Below, one piece after another: positions 1 through 7,054 of a stretch of 29,275 nucleotides of DNA (the first letter of the stretch is position 1; every line of letters starts with the position of its first letter). Location: the NCBI GenBank assembly GCA_046262015.1, contig JBHENN010000032.1:1-29275 (forward strand), read 5' to 3'. Under the pieces are notes generated by a model, which saw only the letters and a program-made list of their open reading frames with translations, was not told where the DNA came from and made no database searches. This DNA comes from JBHENN01 sp046262015. Its GTDB lineage: Bacteria > Actinomycetota > CADDZG01 > WHSQ01. The position numbers and the translations under genes were made by a program.

Positions 1-111
1 GTCTCCTACGCCGCCTTCGCCTACCTCTTCCGGGTCCCCGAGCTCGCGCTTCTGCGCGGTCTGTTCCGCCGGGGTGCCAAACCCTCCAGCGACGGCCCCG
101 ATGGCCGATAA
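1..111 (+). CDS. murJ: C-terminal end of probable lipid II flippase MurJ (partial)
   Basis: The first 36 codons read in frame 1 to a TAA at 109-111. They give a hydrophobic stretch followed by an arginine-rich, short cytoplasmic tail (ending ..SSDGPDGR). This looks like the last transmembrane helix and tail of a polytopic protein. MurJ/MviN flips lipid II across the membrane for peptidoglycan synthesis. The identification rests mainly on position: in actinobacteria murJ directly precedes the sigM-type sigma factor, anti-sigma, trxB and cwlM genes, the order seen here. The tail is too short to prove the family. The gene begins outside the window. Confidence 0.55.
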   Translation, partial: VSYAAFAYLFRVPELALLRGLFRRGAKPSSDGPDGR

Positions 112-118
112 TCACAGC

Positions 119-517
119 ATGACGCGCCATCATCGTGACGAGCGCGGGGTCATCACGTCGTGGTTGCTCAAGATCGTGATCGGCCTCGCGATCTTCTCCG
201 TCGTCATCTACGACGCAGGGTCGATCGCCGTGAACTTCTTCGGGGTGGACAGCGCCGCGGAGGAGATCGCGGTCGAGATCTCGACCGACATCGCGAGCGG
301 CGTGCAGCTGACCTCCGTGCAGATCGAGGACAGGGCGCGCGAGCTGGCCCGGGAACGCAAGGCGAGGCTGCTGGAAGCGACCCTCGATCCCGAGGGCGTC
401 TTGGTCATCAAGCTGAGAAGGAGGGCCGACACGCTCATCGTGGGGCGGATCTCCGCGGTGCGGCATTGGGCGCGAGCGACCGGAGACGCACGCTCCGGGA
501 CGCGCCCCAGTGCGTAG
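119..517 (+). CDS. Single-pass membrane protein of unknown function
   Basis: A 132-residue protein with a charged N-terminus (MTRHHRDERG), one transmembrane helix at about residues 14-34, then a soluble region. The soluble part has an acidic segment (about 45-60), a charged probably helical segment (about 65-90) and an Arg-rich end. The N-terminal layout loosely recalls TadE-like or prepilin-like one-helix proteins, but I do not recognise the family. In-frame ATGs at 74 and 101 would extend it into murJ; ATG 119 lies just after the murJ stop and is preferred, though no good ribosome site is visible. Its TAG stop directly abuts the GTG start of the kinase, so it is probably co-transcribed and may act with MurJ or the kinase. 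Confidence 0.6.
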   Translation: MTRHHRDERGVITSWLLKIVIGLAIFSVVIYDAGSIAVNFFGVDSAAEEIAVEISTDIASGVQLTSVQIEDRARELARERKARLLEATLDPEGVLVIKLRRRADTLIVGRISAVRHWARATGDARSGTRPSA

Positions 518-1984
518 GTGACCTCGCCCAACGACGTCCTGGCCGAGCGCTATCTGCTGGAAGAGCCGGTAGCGCACGGGGGCATGGCGACCGTGTGGAA
601 GGCGCGCGACGAGGTGCTCGCCCGCCCGGTGGCGGTCAAGATCCTGCACCCGCACCTCTCGGAAGACCGGGTGTTCATCGATCGCTTCCGCCGGGAGGCG
701 ATCGCCGCGGCGAGGCTGAGCCACCCCAACATCGTCGCGATCTACGACACCGGCCAGCACCCCGGCGATGCTGGAGGCGAGAGCCAATACATCGTCATGG
801 AATACCTCTCCGGGGGCACCCTCGCGGCATTGGTGGCCGCTCAGGGCGCGCTCGATCCCGACCGGGTGGTGACCATGGGGACGGCCGTATGCGCCGCGCT
901 CGCATACGCGCACGGCGGCGGCGTGATCCACCGGGACGTCAAGCCGGGCAACGTGCTGCTCGCGCACGACGAGACCCTGAAGGTCGGCGACTTCGGCATC
1001 GCGAAGGCCGCGTTCGACAAGGGCGACATCACGACGACGGGCGCGATCCTCGGGACGGTCACCTACCTCTCTCCCGAACAAGCACGCGGCGACGAGCCCG
1101 ACGCACGCAGCGATCTCTACTCCCTCGGGGTGACGCTGTACGAGCTCGCTGTCGGACGCCCTCCGTTCGCGGAGGAGACCCCGCTCGCCACCGCGATGAA
1201 ACACCTGAGCGAACCTCCTCCGGCTCCGCGCAGCATCAAGCCGGGCGTGCCGCGCGCGGTCGAGGCGGTCCTCATGCGGGCACTCGAGAAGGACCCCGCG
1301 GCGCGCTATCCCTCGGCCGAGGAGATGGGTCAGGCGCTGGCGCGTGCCGGTTCGGGGAGCGCCGCGGCACGCTCGTTCGCCGCCGGCGCGCCGCCCCGAT
1401 CCGCGCCGGCGGTGCGATCGGGCTCCTTCCTCTCGGAGTACCGCTGGCTGTTCCCGGTGCTCGCCCTCGTCGGGTTGGCTCTCGTGGGCGTGCTGCTCAT
1501 CCCGCCCGACGACCTCCCCGCCCGGCTCGGAGGCGAGGGCAACGGGCGAGGAGGCGGCGGTACGCCCCTCGAGGTGCGCGCGGTCGACGACTTCGATCCC
1601 CACGGTGATGACGGCGAAGAGCACTCCTCGGAAGCGCCCCTTGCCGCCGATGGGGACCCCGACAGCGCGTGGAACACGAGCTCGTACAGCTTCGGGAACG
1701 GAGGGCTCGGCAAGCCGGGGGTCGGACTGATCTTCGACCTCGGCAGCGCGCGGGCGGTAGGACGCGTCGACGTGTCGACACCTGAGCCGGGGATGACGTT
1801 CGAGGTGCGCGCGGCTGATGAGCGTGGACTCACGGAGACCGACTTCGAGCTCGTCGTGCGGCCGGAGCCGGGCGAGGATGCGGTTGTCTTCGAGGAGCGG
1901 AGCGCGCGCTACTGGCTCATCTGGATCACGCGGCTGCCCGGTTCCCGCGCCTCCATCGCCGAGGTGAGCTTCCGTGCGCCCTGA
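518..1984 (+). CDS. Transmembrane Ser/Thr protein kinase with extracellular beta-sandwich-like domain
   Basis: A 488-residue eukaryotic-type (Hanks/PknB-like) kinase. Visible motifs are the glycine loop (VAHGGMATV, 18-26), ATP lysine K41, helix-C glutamate E60, catalytic loop HRDVKPGN (138-145, D140), DFG (158-160), activation-loop threonines 172-174 and SPE (185-187). All residues needed for catalysis are present. A Pro/Ala-rich linker leads to one transmembrane helix (about 310-328). The outer region (about 345-488) has the ADGDPDSAWNT and YWLIWIT patterns typical of discoidin/galactose-binding-like sandwiches, so it could bind a wall carbohydrate. The GTG start follows the previous stop with no gap, and the end overlaps the sigma gene by 11 bases. 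In mycobacteria the corresponding domains are fused to MurJ as a pseudokinase; here the kinase is separate and looks active. Inferred role: phosphorylation-based control of wall synthesis. Confidence 0.9.
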   Translation: MTSPNDVLAERYLLEEPVAHGGMATVWKARDEVLARPVAVKILHPHLSEDRVFIDRFRREAIAAARLSHPNIVAIYDTGQHPGDAGGESQYIVMEYLSGGTLAALVAAQGALDPDRVVTMGTAVCAALAYAHGGGVIHRDVKPGNVLLAHDETLKVGDFGIAKAAFDKGDITTTGAILGTVTYLSPEQARGDEPDARSDLYSLGVTLYELAVGRPPFAEETPLATAMKHLSEPPPAPRSIKPGVPRAVEAVLMRALEKDPAARYPSAEEMGQALARAGSGSAAARSFAAGAPPRSAPAVRSGSFLSEYRWLFPVLALVGLALVGVLLIPPDDLPARLGGEGNGRGGGGTPLEVRAVDDFDPHGDDGEEHSSEAPLAADGDPDSAWNTSSYSFGNGGLGKPGVGLIFDLGSARAVGRVDVSTPEPGMTFEVRAADERGLTETDFELVVRPEPGEDAVVFEERSARYWLIWITRLPGSRASIAEVSFRAP

Positions 1985-2552
1985 TCGGGCCGGGACGACC
2001 GACGAGGATCTCCTCGCTCTCTTCCTGGAACACGACGACGAGGCGTTCGCAGAGCTCATGGCACGCCACGAGGACCGCATCTTCGCGGTGACGCTGCGCA
2101 TCACGGGGAACCGCGCCGACGCGCTCGACGCCACGCAGGACGCCTTCATCGCCGCCTACCGGCGCGCCGGGTCCTTCCGCGGGGACGCTTCGTTCGGGAC
2201 ATGGCTGTACCGCATCGCGATCAACAGCTCCAAGGACCTGTTGCGCAAGAAGGCCCGAGCGCCGGTCCCCGAGGGAGATCCTTCGGCCTTCGACCGGCCG
2301 GCATCAGCGCGCCGGGTCGAGGACGACGTGGGCCTCAGGGTCGACGTGAGCCGGGCCCTCGCCATGCTGCAGGACGAGTACCGCGAGTCGGTGGTCTTGC
2401 ACGACCTCGGCGGGGTTCCCTACGACGAGATCGCCCGCATCACCGGGGTGAGCATCGGGACCGTCAAGTCCCGGATCAGCCGCGGTCGCAGGAAGCTGGC
2501 CGACCTGATGGAACAACCGCGGCGCTCCGGGGCGTCCAAGGAAACGACATGA
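1974..2552 (+). CDS. ECF-family RNA polymerase sigma factor (SigM-position)
   Basis: A 192-residue ECF sigma factor. Region 2 (about 22-95) includes FAELMARHEDRIFAVTLRIT and the GTWLYRIAIN segment that binds the -10 element and core polymerase. Region 4 (about 122-178) has a helix-turn-helix (YDEIARITGVSIGTVKSRIS) for -35 recognition. The length is normal for the family. The GTG start lies inside the end of the kinase gene, and the stop overlaps the anti-sigma start in an ATGA junction, indicating translational coupling. The position after murJ/kinase and before trxB matches sigM of mycobacteria. I infer a role in envelope or oxidative stress, but the regulon cannot be read here. Confidence 0.93.
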   Translation: MRPDRAGTTDEDLLALFLEHDDEAFAELMARHEDRIFAVTLRITGNRADALDATQDAFIAAYRRAGSFRGDASFGTWLYRIAINSSKDLLRKKARAPVPEGDPSAFDRPASARRVEDDVGLRVDVSRALAMLQDEYRESVVLHDLGGVPYDEIARITGVSIGTVKSRISRGRRKLADLMEQPRRSGASKETT

Positions 2553-3487
2553 CGACGATCGACCACGAGCGCTGCTCCGAGCTCCTGCCCGCGTTCGAGC
2601 GGGGCGAGCTCGCCGCGCCCGAGGCGGCCGCGGTGACCGCCCACCTCGAGGGCTGCCCGGGATGCACCCGGGAGAGGGCCGCGGTGCGGGCGCTCGTTAC
2701 CGATGCCGGCATCGCTCCCCTGACCGGTGACGAACGGGTCGCCCTCCACCGGGGCGTGCTGGACGCGGTCCGGGAGGCCCCGCGCGCGGCCGACATCCTG
2801 CCGCTGCGGCGCGCCGCCTCCCCGTGGCGTGCCCGGGTGGGGCAGGTCCTGGCCGCCGCGGCGATGATCGCGGTGATCGGGGTCGGCCTCGCCACCGTGG
2901 GCGGTGGCCTGGGCGGGAGCGACACTGCCCTGGAAGGCGGGGGCGGCGGGGCCGAAGCCACCAAGGACCAGGCTGTCCCCGCTCCGGAGACCGGGCGCGA
3001 TGCGGCGGCCGGAGGCAGCGGCGGCGCGCTCGCCCCCGGGCTCGAACCGACCTTCGTCCGCGATGCCGGCAAGGTCAGCGCATCGTCGCTGCGTGCCCTC
3101 GGCAAGAGCGGGTTCCGGAGCGACCGTGCGCTGAACGCGACCGCGGGCGAGACCGCCTCGCAGGAAGGGGACGAGTCCGCTCCCGAAGGGTTCGACAAAG
3201 ACGTCGACGCGCTCGCGGGCCCGCTCTTGAACCGGCTCGCCCGGAAGGCGCCCGGCGGCGCGGGGCTGGTCCGTCGCTGCGGCGGCTCGGTGCTGTCGAG
3301 CCAGGCCTACCGCATCGTGCCGGTGTACGGCGCCTATGCGCGCCTGGGCGGGCGGGCGGTGCTCGTCCTGGGGTTCCGATGGAGCGACGCCGGAGGCCCC
3401 CTCGACCGCTTCATGGTGTGGGCGTGGCCGCGCGGGTCGTGCGACGTCCCCGTCGCTTACAGCCAAGGCCCGATCGGGCAGCGCTAG
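2549..3487 (+). CDS. Membrane-bound zinc anti-sigma factor (ZAS family)
   Basis: A 312-residue protein whose ATG overlaps the sigma stop by four bases. The N-terminus holds the zinc anti-sigma signature HxxxCxxC (H32, C36, C39; AHLEGCPGC) in a short helical domain that would bind the sigma factor. One transmembrane helix lies at about 97-119. Outside the membrane there is a long Gly/Ala/Glu-rich linker, then a C-terminal domain (about 225-312) with several hydrophobic strands and two cysteines that I do not recognise. The overlapping gene pair is the standard sigma/anti-sigma arrangement: the protein is predicted to hold the sigma factor at the membrane until a signal releases it. The signal is unknown. 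Confidence 0.88.
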   Translation: MTTIDHERCSELLPAFERGELAAPEAAAVTAHLEGCPGCTRERAAVRALVTDAGIAPLTGDERVALHRGVLDAVREAPRAADILPLRRAASPWRARVGQVLAAAAMIAVIGVGLATVGGGLGGSDTALEGGGGGAEATKDQAVPAPETGRDAAAGGSGGALAPGLEPTFVRDAGKVSASSLRALGKSGFRSDRALNATAGETASQEGDESAPEGFDKDVDALAGPLLNRLARKAPGGAGLVRRCGGSVLSSQAYRIVPVYGAYARLGGRAVLVLGFRWSDAGGPLDRFMVWAWPRGSCDVPVAYSQGPIGQR

Positions 3488-3526
3488 GGGCCGTCGCGGA
3501 ATCGGTTCCCGCTCCGGCGCGTTGGT

Positions 3527-3532
3527 TAGGGT
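3527..3532 (+). promoter_or_regulatory. Candidate -10 box of trxB (near-leaderless)
   Basis: TAGGGT fits the actinobacterial TANNNT pattern. Its last base is 10 bases before ATG 3542, so transcription would begin at or within a few bases of the start codon. No convincing -35 element is visible. Confidence 0.3.
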
Positions 3533-4483
3533 GTGACGCACATGAGCGAAGCGCCCAAGGACGACATCGCGCGCATGATCATCATCGGGTCGGGTCCCGC
3601 GGGCCTGACGGCCGCGGTGTACGCAGGACGCGCCAACCTGACACCGCTGATCATCGAAGGCGTCGAGGCCGGTGGGCAACTGATGCTAACCACCGACGTC
3701 GAGAACTACCCCGGCTTCGTCGACGGGATCATGGGTCCCGAGCTGATGGAACGGATGCGCAAGCAGGCGGCCCGGTTCGGCACTGAATTCCTCACCGACA
3801 ACGTCACCTCGGTCGACCTCGCGAGCCCGCCGTTCACCGGCCGCGCCGGGGGGCGCGACTTCCAGGCTCATTCGGTGATCGTGGCGACCGGCGCAACGGC
3901 ACGGATGCTCGGCGTCCCCGGCGAACGGGAGCTGCTCGGGCACGGTGTATCGACATGCGCAACCTGCGACGGTTTCTTCTTCAAGGACCAGGAGCTGTTG
4001 GTCGTAGGCGGCGGGGACACCGCTATGGAGGAGGCCAACTTCCTCACCCGGTTCGCCTCCAAGGTCACAGTGGTCCACCGGCGCGACTCACTCCGGGCCT
4101 CGAAGGTCATGCAGGAGCGCGCCTTCGAGAACCCGAAGGTCGAGTTCCTGTGGGACTCGCAGATAACCGAGGTACTCGGGAACGGCAAGGTCGCCGGCGC
4201 CCGCATCAAGAACCTCAAGACGGGAGAAGACGGGGAGGTCCCCGCGGGCGGCGTCTTCGTTGCGATCGGCCACATCCCCAACACCAGCCTGTTCGAAGGA
4301 CAGATCGACCTCGAGGGCGGTTACATCACGACCAACGGCGTCGACACGCACACCTCGGTGCCGGGCGTCTTCGCGGCCGGCGACGTGGTCGACTTCCGCT
4401 ACCGTCAGGCGGTCACCGCAGCCGGGATGGGCTGCATGGCGGCGATGGACGCCGAGCGCTATCTGGAGGCCAAGGGACTCTAG
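3533..4483 (+). CDS. trxB: Thioredoxin reductase (NADPH, FAD)
   Basis: A 316-residue low-molecular-weight thioredoxin reductase, which passes electrons from NADPH via FAD to thioredoxin in the cytoplasm. Motifs are the FAD Rossmann GSGPAG (19-24), redox CATC (C142, C145), NADPH Rossmann GGGDTA (159-164) with VVHRRD (about 181-185), and the C-terminal FAD motif GVFAAGDV. Either GTG 3533 or ATG 3542 (removing three residues) is possible. A TAGGGT at 3527-3532 would put transcription start close to ATG 3542, favouring that start. Unlike mycobacteria, no thioredoxin gene follows directly; one is found at 23815-24138. Confidence 0.96.
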   Translation: MTHMSEAPKDDIARMIIIGSGPAGLTAAVYAGRANLTPLIIEGVEAGGQLMLTTDVENYPGFVDGIMGPELMERMRKQAARFGTEFLTDNVTSVDLASPPFTGRAGGRDFQAHSVIVATGATARMLGVPGERELLGHGVSTCATCDGFFFKDQELLVVGGGDTAMEEANFLTRFASKVTVVHRRDSLRASKVMQERAFENPKVEFLWDSQITEVLGNGKVAGARIKNLKTGEDGEVPAGGVFVAIGHIPNTSLFEGQIDLEGGYITTNGVDTHTSVPGVFAAGDVVDFRYRQAVTAAGMGCMAAMDAERYLEAKGL

Positions 4484-4514
4484 GGTCCGAACCACCCCCG
4501 GCGCGCGAGCGTCT

Positions 4515-4520
4515 TAGTGT
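4515..4520 (+). promoter_or_regulatory. Candidate -10 box, leaderless M23 peptidase transcript
   Basis: TAGTGT is followed by six bases and then ATG 4527, the spacing expected if transcription starts on the A of the start codon. There is no Shine-Dalgarno sequence in front of this ATG, which also fits a leaderless message. No clear -35 hexamer. Confidence 0.35.
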
Positions 4521-4526
4521 GCAGCC

Positions 4527-5096
4527 ATGCGCAGGATCTGGCTCTGTCTGGCGGTTCTAGTCGTGCTCGCCGCGCCCGCCCAAGGCGTCACGCGCGGCTA
4601 CCTCCGGCCGGTCGCCGCGAACGGGATGGTGTTCCCCGTGGCCCGCACCGGCTGGTACTCGGTCATCAACTTCGCCCACGACTGGCACGCCCCGCGCATG
4701 CGCCTGATCGACGGCAGATGGCGCCAAGTAGGGGTCCACGAGGGGCTCGACGTCTTCGCCGAGCCGGGGACCCCCGTCCGGGCCGTCCTGGGTGGACGGG
4801 TGGAGGCGATCGGATGGACGTTCTACTCGGGCTGGCGCGTCGGCATCCGCGGCGACGACGGCCGCTACTGGTTCTACGCGCACCTGCGCCGCTTCGCCGA
4901 CGGGCTGTCGGTCGGGGATCGGGTGGCCGCGGGCGCGGCCATCGGGCGCGTCGGGAACACCGGCTACGGCGCCGAGCCGGGCCACGACAACGAGTTCACC
5001 TACCACCTCCATCTCGGGATCATGGAACCGACGGGCGAATGGTCCGATCCGTATCCTCTCGTCCGCCGTCTTTATCGCGCCGCGGTGGCGGGCTGA
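4527..5096 (+). CDS. Secreted M23 (LytM-type) zinc peptidase
   Basis: A 189-residue protein with a signal peptide (residues 1-20, Ala-Gln-Gly end) and a compact LytM/M23 domain. Zinc ligands and catalytic residues are in place: H71 and D75 in HEGLDVF, H119 in FYAHL, and H160/H162 in HLHLGI. M23 enzymes cut peptide cross-links of peptidoglycan outside the membrane. It sits between trxB and a CwlM-like amidase, the slot held by thioredoxin in mycobacteria. A 12-base gap separates it from the amidase gene, so the two wall hydrolase-type genes are probably one transcription unit. The intact active site argues for an active enzyme rather than a regulator; the cut bond is not predictable. Confidence 0.88.
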   Translation: MRRIWLCLAVLVVLAAPAQGVTRGYLRPVAANGMVFPVARTGWYSVINFAHDWHAPRMRLIDGRWRQVGVHEGLDVFAEPGTPVRAVLGGRVEAIGWTFYSGWRVGIRGDDGRYWFYAHLRRFADGLSVGDRVAAGAAIGRVGNTGYGAEPGHDNEFTYHLHLGIMEPTGEWSDPYPLVRRLYRAAVAG

Positions 5097-5108
5097 GGAG
5101 GCGCGCCG

Positions 5109-6155
5109 ATGACCGAGCTGATCAGGCCTGGGGACCGCAGCCCTCAGGTCCTCGACGTCCAGACGCGGCTACGCGCTCTGGGGTTCGCCGTCGACGACGA
5201 GCCCGGGCTCTTCGGCGACGGGACGCGGCGAGCGCTCAAGACCTTCCAGCAGCACCGAGGGGTCGACGCCGACGGCATCGTCGGGCCGCACACGTGGGAC
5301 GAGCTGGTGGAGGCGTCGTGGCGACTCGGGGACCGCAACCTGTATCTCACCCATCCGCCCATGCGCGGGGACGACGTGCTCGCGTTGCAGAGCAGGCTCA
5401 ACGCGCTGGGCTTCGACTCCGGGAGCGAGGACGGCGTCTTCGGCGCCAACACCTTGCGGGCGGTGCGTGGCTTCCAGAAGGAGTACGGGATCCCCGAGGA
5501 CGGGATCTTCGGGCCGAAGAGTCACGCCTCGCTGATCGGTCTGCGCGTCGAGCGGCCGGGCACCTCGGCGCGCCTTCGGGAAGAGCTCCGGCGCGCCGAG
5601 CGAAGCGGGCTACACGACGCCCTGGTCATCATCGATCCAGGCCACGGGGGGGCCGATCCGGGCGAGCGCGGGCCGCGCGGGACGAACGAGAGCGACGTCT
5701 GCTGGGATCTCGCAGGCCGCCTGGCCGAACGCCTCGTCGGCGCCGGGGCACGCGTGCGCTTCACGCGCGCCGAGAACGAAGATCCGACCGTTACCGAGCG
5801 CGCCCAGCTCGCGAACTCCTTAGGAGGCGACCTGTTCGTATCGCTGCATCTCAACCGGCACGAGGAAGAGATGGCGGAAGGAGCGTGCACCTACTACTTC
5901 GCGGGTTCGCGCGTGGGCGAAGCGCTGGCCGAGAAGGTGCAGGCAGAGCTCGTCTCGTTGGGGGCAAAGGATTGCCGCTCCCACGCGCGCGCCTACCCGA
6001 TACTGAAGCAGACACGCATGCCCGCGGTGCTCGTCGAGCCGGCGTTCGTGAGCAACCCCGACGAGGAGAAGAAGCTGGACGACCCCGAGTTCCGGAACGC
6101 CGCGGCCGCGGCCGTCGTCACCGCGATCCACCGCTACTACGCGGACGCGGGTTAG
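5109..6155 (+). CDS. cwlM: N-acetylmuramoyl-L-alanine amidase, CwlM-like, with two peptidoglycan-binding domains
   Basis: A 348-residue protein with two PG_binding_1 repeats (about 5-68 and 82-144; each with the DGxxGxxT pattern) followed by an Amidase_3 domain (about 172-345). Predicted zinc ligands H179 (DPGHGG), E194 and H247 (SLHLNR) and the catalytic E310 (LVEPAF) are all present. It lacks a signal peptide, as does mycobacterial CwlM, which acts in the cytoplasm as a regulator of MurA and MurJ; synteny with trxB and parB supports that relationship. Because the active site looks intact, it could instead be exported by another route. The start follows a GGAG at 5096-5099. Its TAG stop overlaps the parB stop on the other strand. 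Confidence 0.85.
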   Translation: MTELIRPGDRSPQVLDVQTRLRALGFAVDDEPGLFGDGTRRALKTFQQHRGVDADGIVGPHTWDELVEASWRLGDRNLYLTHPPMRGDDVLALQSRLNALGFDSGSEDGVFGANTLRAVRGFQKEYGIPEDGIFGPKSHASLIGLRVERPGTSARLREELRRAERSGLHDALVIIDPGHGGADPGERGPRGTNESDVCWDLAGRLAERLVGAGARVRFTRAENEDPTVTERAQLANSLGGDLFVSLHLNRHEEEMAEGACTYYFAGSRVGEALAEKVQAELVSLGAKDCRSHARAYPILKQTRMPAVLVEPAFVSNPDEEKKLDDPEFRNAAAAAVVTAIHRYYADAG

Positions 6156-7054
6156 GACGCGCCGGCGCCGTTCTCGGCTGTGTCACCTCCGGTGATCGCC
6201 GCGGTCAGCCGCGCGAGCTCGTCGAGCGATGCGAAGTCGAGAACGATCTTTCCCTTGCGCTTGCCCATCTCCACGCGCACGCGCGTCTGCAGGTGACGCG
6301 CCAGGAGGTACTGGGCTTCGAGGGCCGCCGCGGGTCGCTCCCGTGGCGGCGCGCGATCCCCCGTTGCCGGGACGAACGACTGGTAGCGCGTCACCTGGTC
6401 GGCCGTGGCGCGCGCGGACCAGCCTTCGGCCGCAGCGCGCTGCGCGAGGCGCTTCTGGAAGGGGTTCCCTTGCAGGGCCAACAGCGCGCGGCCGTGCGCG
6501 GCGCTCAGCGCGCGCTCCGCGATCAGAGACTGGATCTCGAGGGGAAGGTCCAGCAGGCGCAACGTAGTCGTGATCGTGACGCGGTTGCGGCCGAGGCGTT
6601 CCGCCAGTGCCTCATGGGTGAAACCGCCTTCGTCCATGAGCTGCCGGTAGGCGGCCGCCTCCTCCATGGGGTTGAGGTCCTCACGGTGGAGGTTCTCGAC
6701 GATCGCTCGCTCGAGCGAGCCGCGGTCGTCGACGTCGACCACCAGGGCGGGGACGCGCGCCAGACCGGCGACCTTCGCCGCCCGCAGCCGGCGCTCACCG
6801 GCGACCAGCTCGTACCGGCCGGTGTCCACCTCTCGCACCAGCACCGGTTGGAGCATTCCGACCTGCTTCAACGAGGCGGCCAGCTCGTCGATCGACGCGT
6901 CGTCGAAGCGCGCGCGCGGCTGGTTGGGGTTGGGGGCGATCGCGTCCGGAGGGAGCCCGCGCAGCGGGCTGCGATCTTCGGGGGACCCGACCGCGTCGGC
7001 GCTCGGCAGCAGCGCGTCGAGCCCGCGACCTAGGCCGGACCTCCTCGTCGTCAC
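6152..7054 (-). CDS. parB: Chromosome partitioning protein ParB
   Basis: About 300 residues with the ParB/Noc order. A short basic N-terminus (RRSGLGRGLDALLP) for contacting ParA is followed by the ParB CTPase domain with NPNQPR, GERRLRAA and ENLHREDLNP. A helix-turn-helix (HEALAERLGRNRVTITTTL) would bind parS, and a C-terminal dimerisation segment completes it. ParB loads near the origin, spreads, and works with ParA to separate new origins. GTG 7054 gives a four-base overlap with the parA stop; ATG 7066 is an alternative adding four residues. The stop overlaps the amidase stop in a tail-to-tail arrangement. Confidence 0.95.
   Translation of the reverse strand: MTTRRSGLGRGLDALLPSADAVGSPEDRSPLRGLPPDAIAPNPNQPRARFDDASIDELAASLKQVGMLQPVLVREVDTGRYELVAGERRLRAAKVAGLARVPALVVDVDDRGSLERAIVENLHREDLNPMEEAAAYRQLMDEGGFTHEALAERLGRNRVTITTTLRLLDLPLEIQSLIAERALSAAHGRALLALQGNPFQKRLAQRAAAEGWSARATADQVTRYQSFVPATGDRAPPRERPAAALEAQYLLARHLQTRVRVEMGKRKGKIVLDFASLDELARLTAAITGGDTAENGAGAS

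Noticed and set aside
160..1608. Long Arg-rich + strand ORF of 482 codons over the kinase
   Set aside because: It is a frame-shifted shadow of the one-helix protein and kinase genes with a composition typical of high-GC off-frame translation.
2420..3679. Long - strand ORF opposite the anti-sigma factor
   Set aside because: It lies antisense to a clearly coding ZAS anti-sigma gene and shows no domain.
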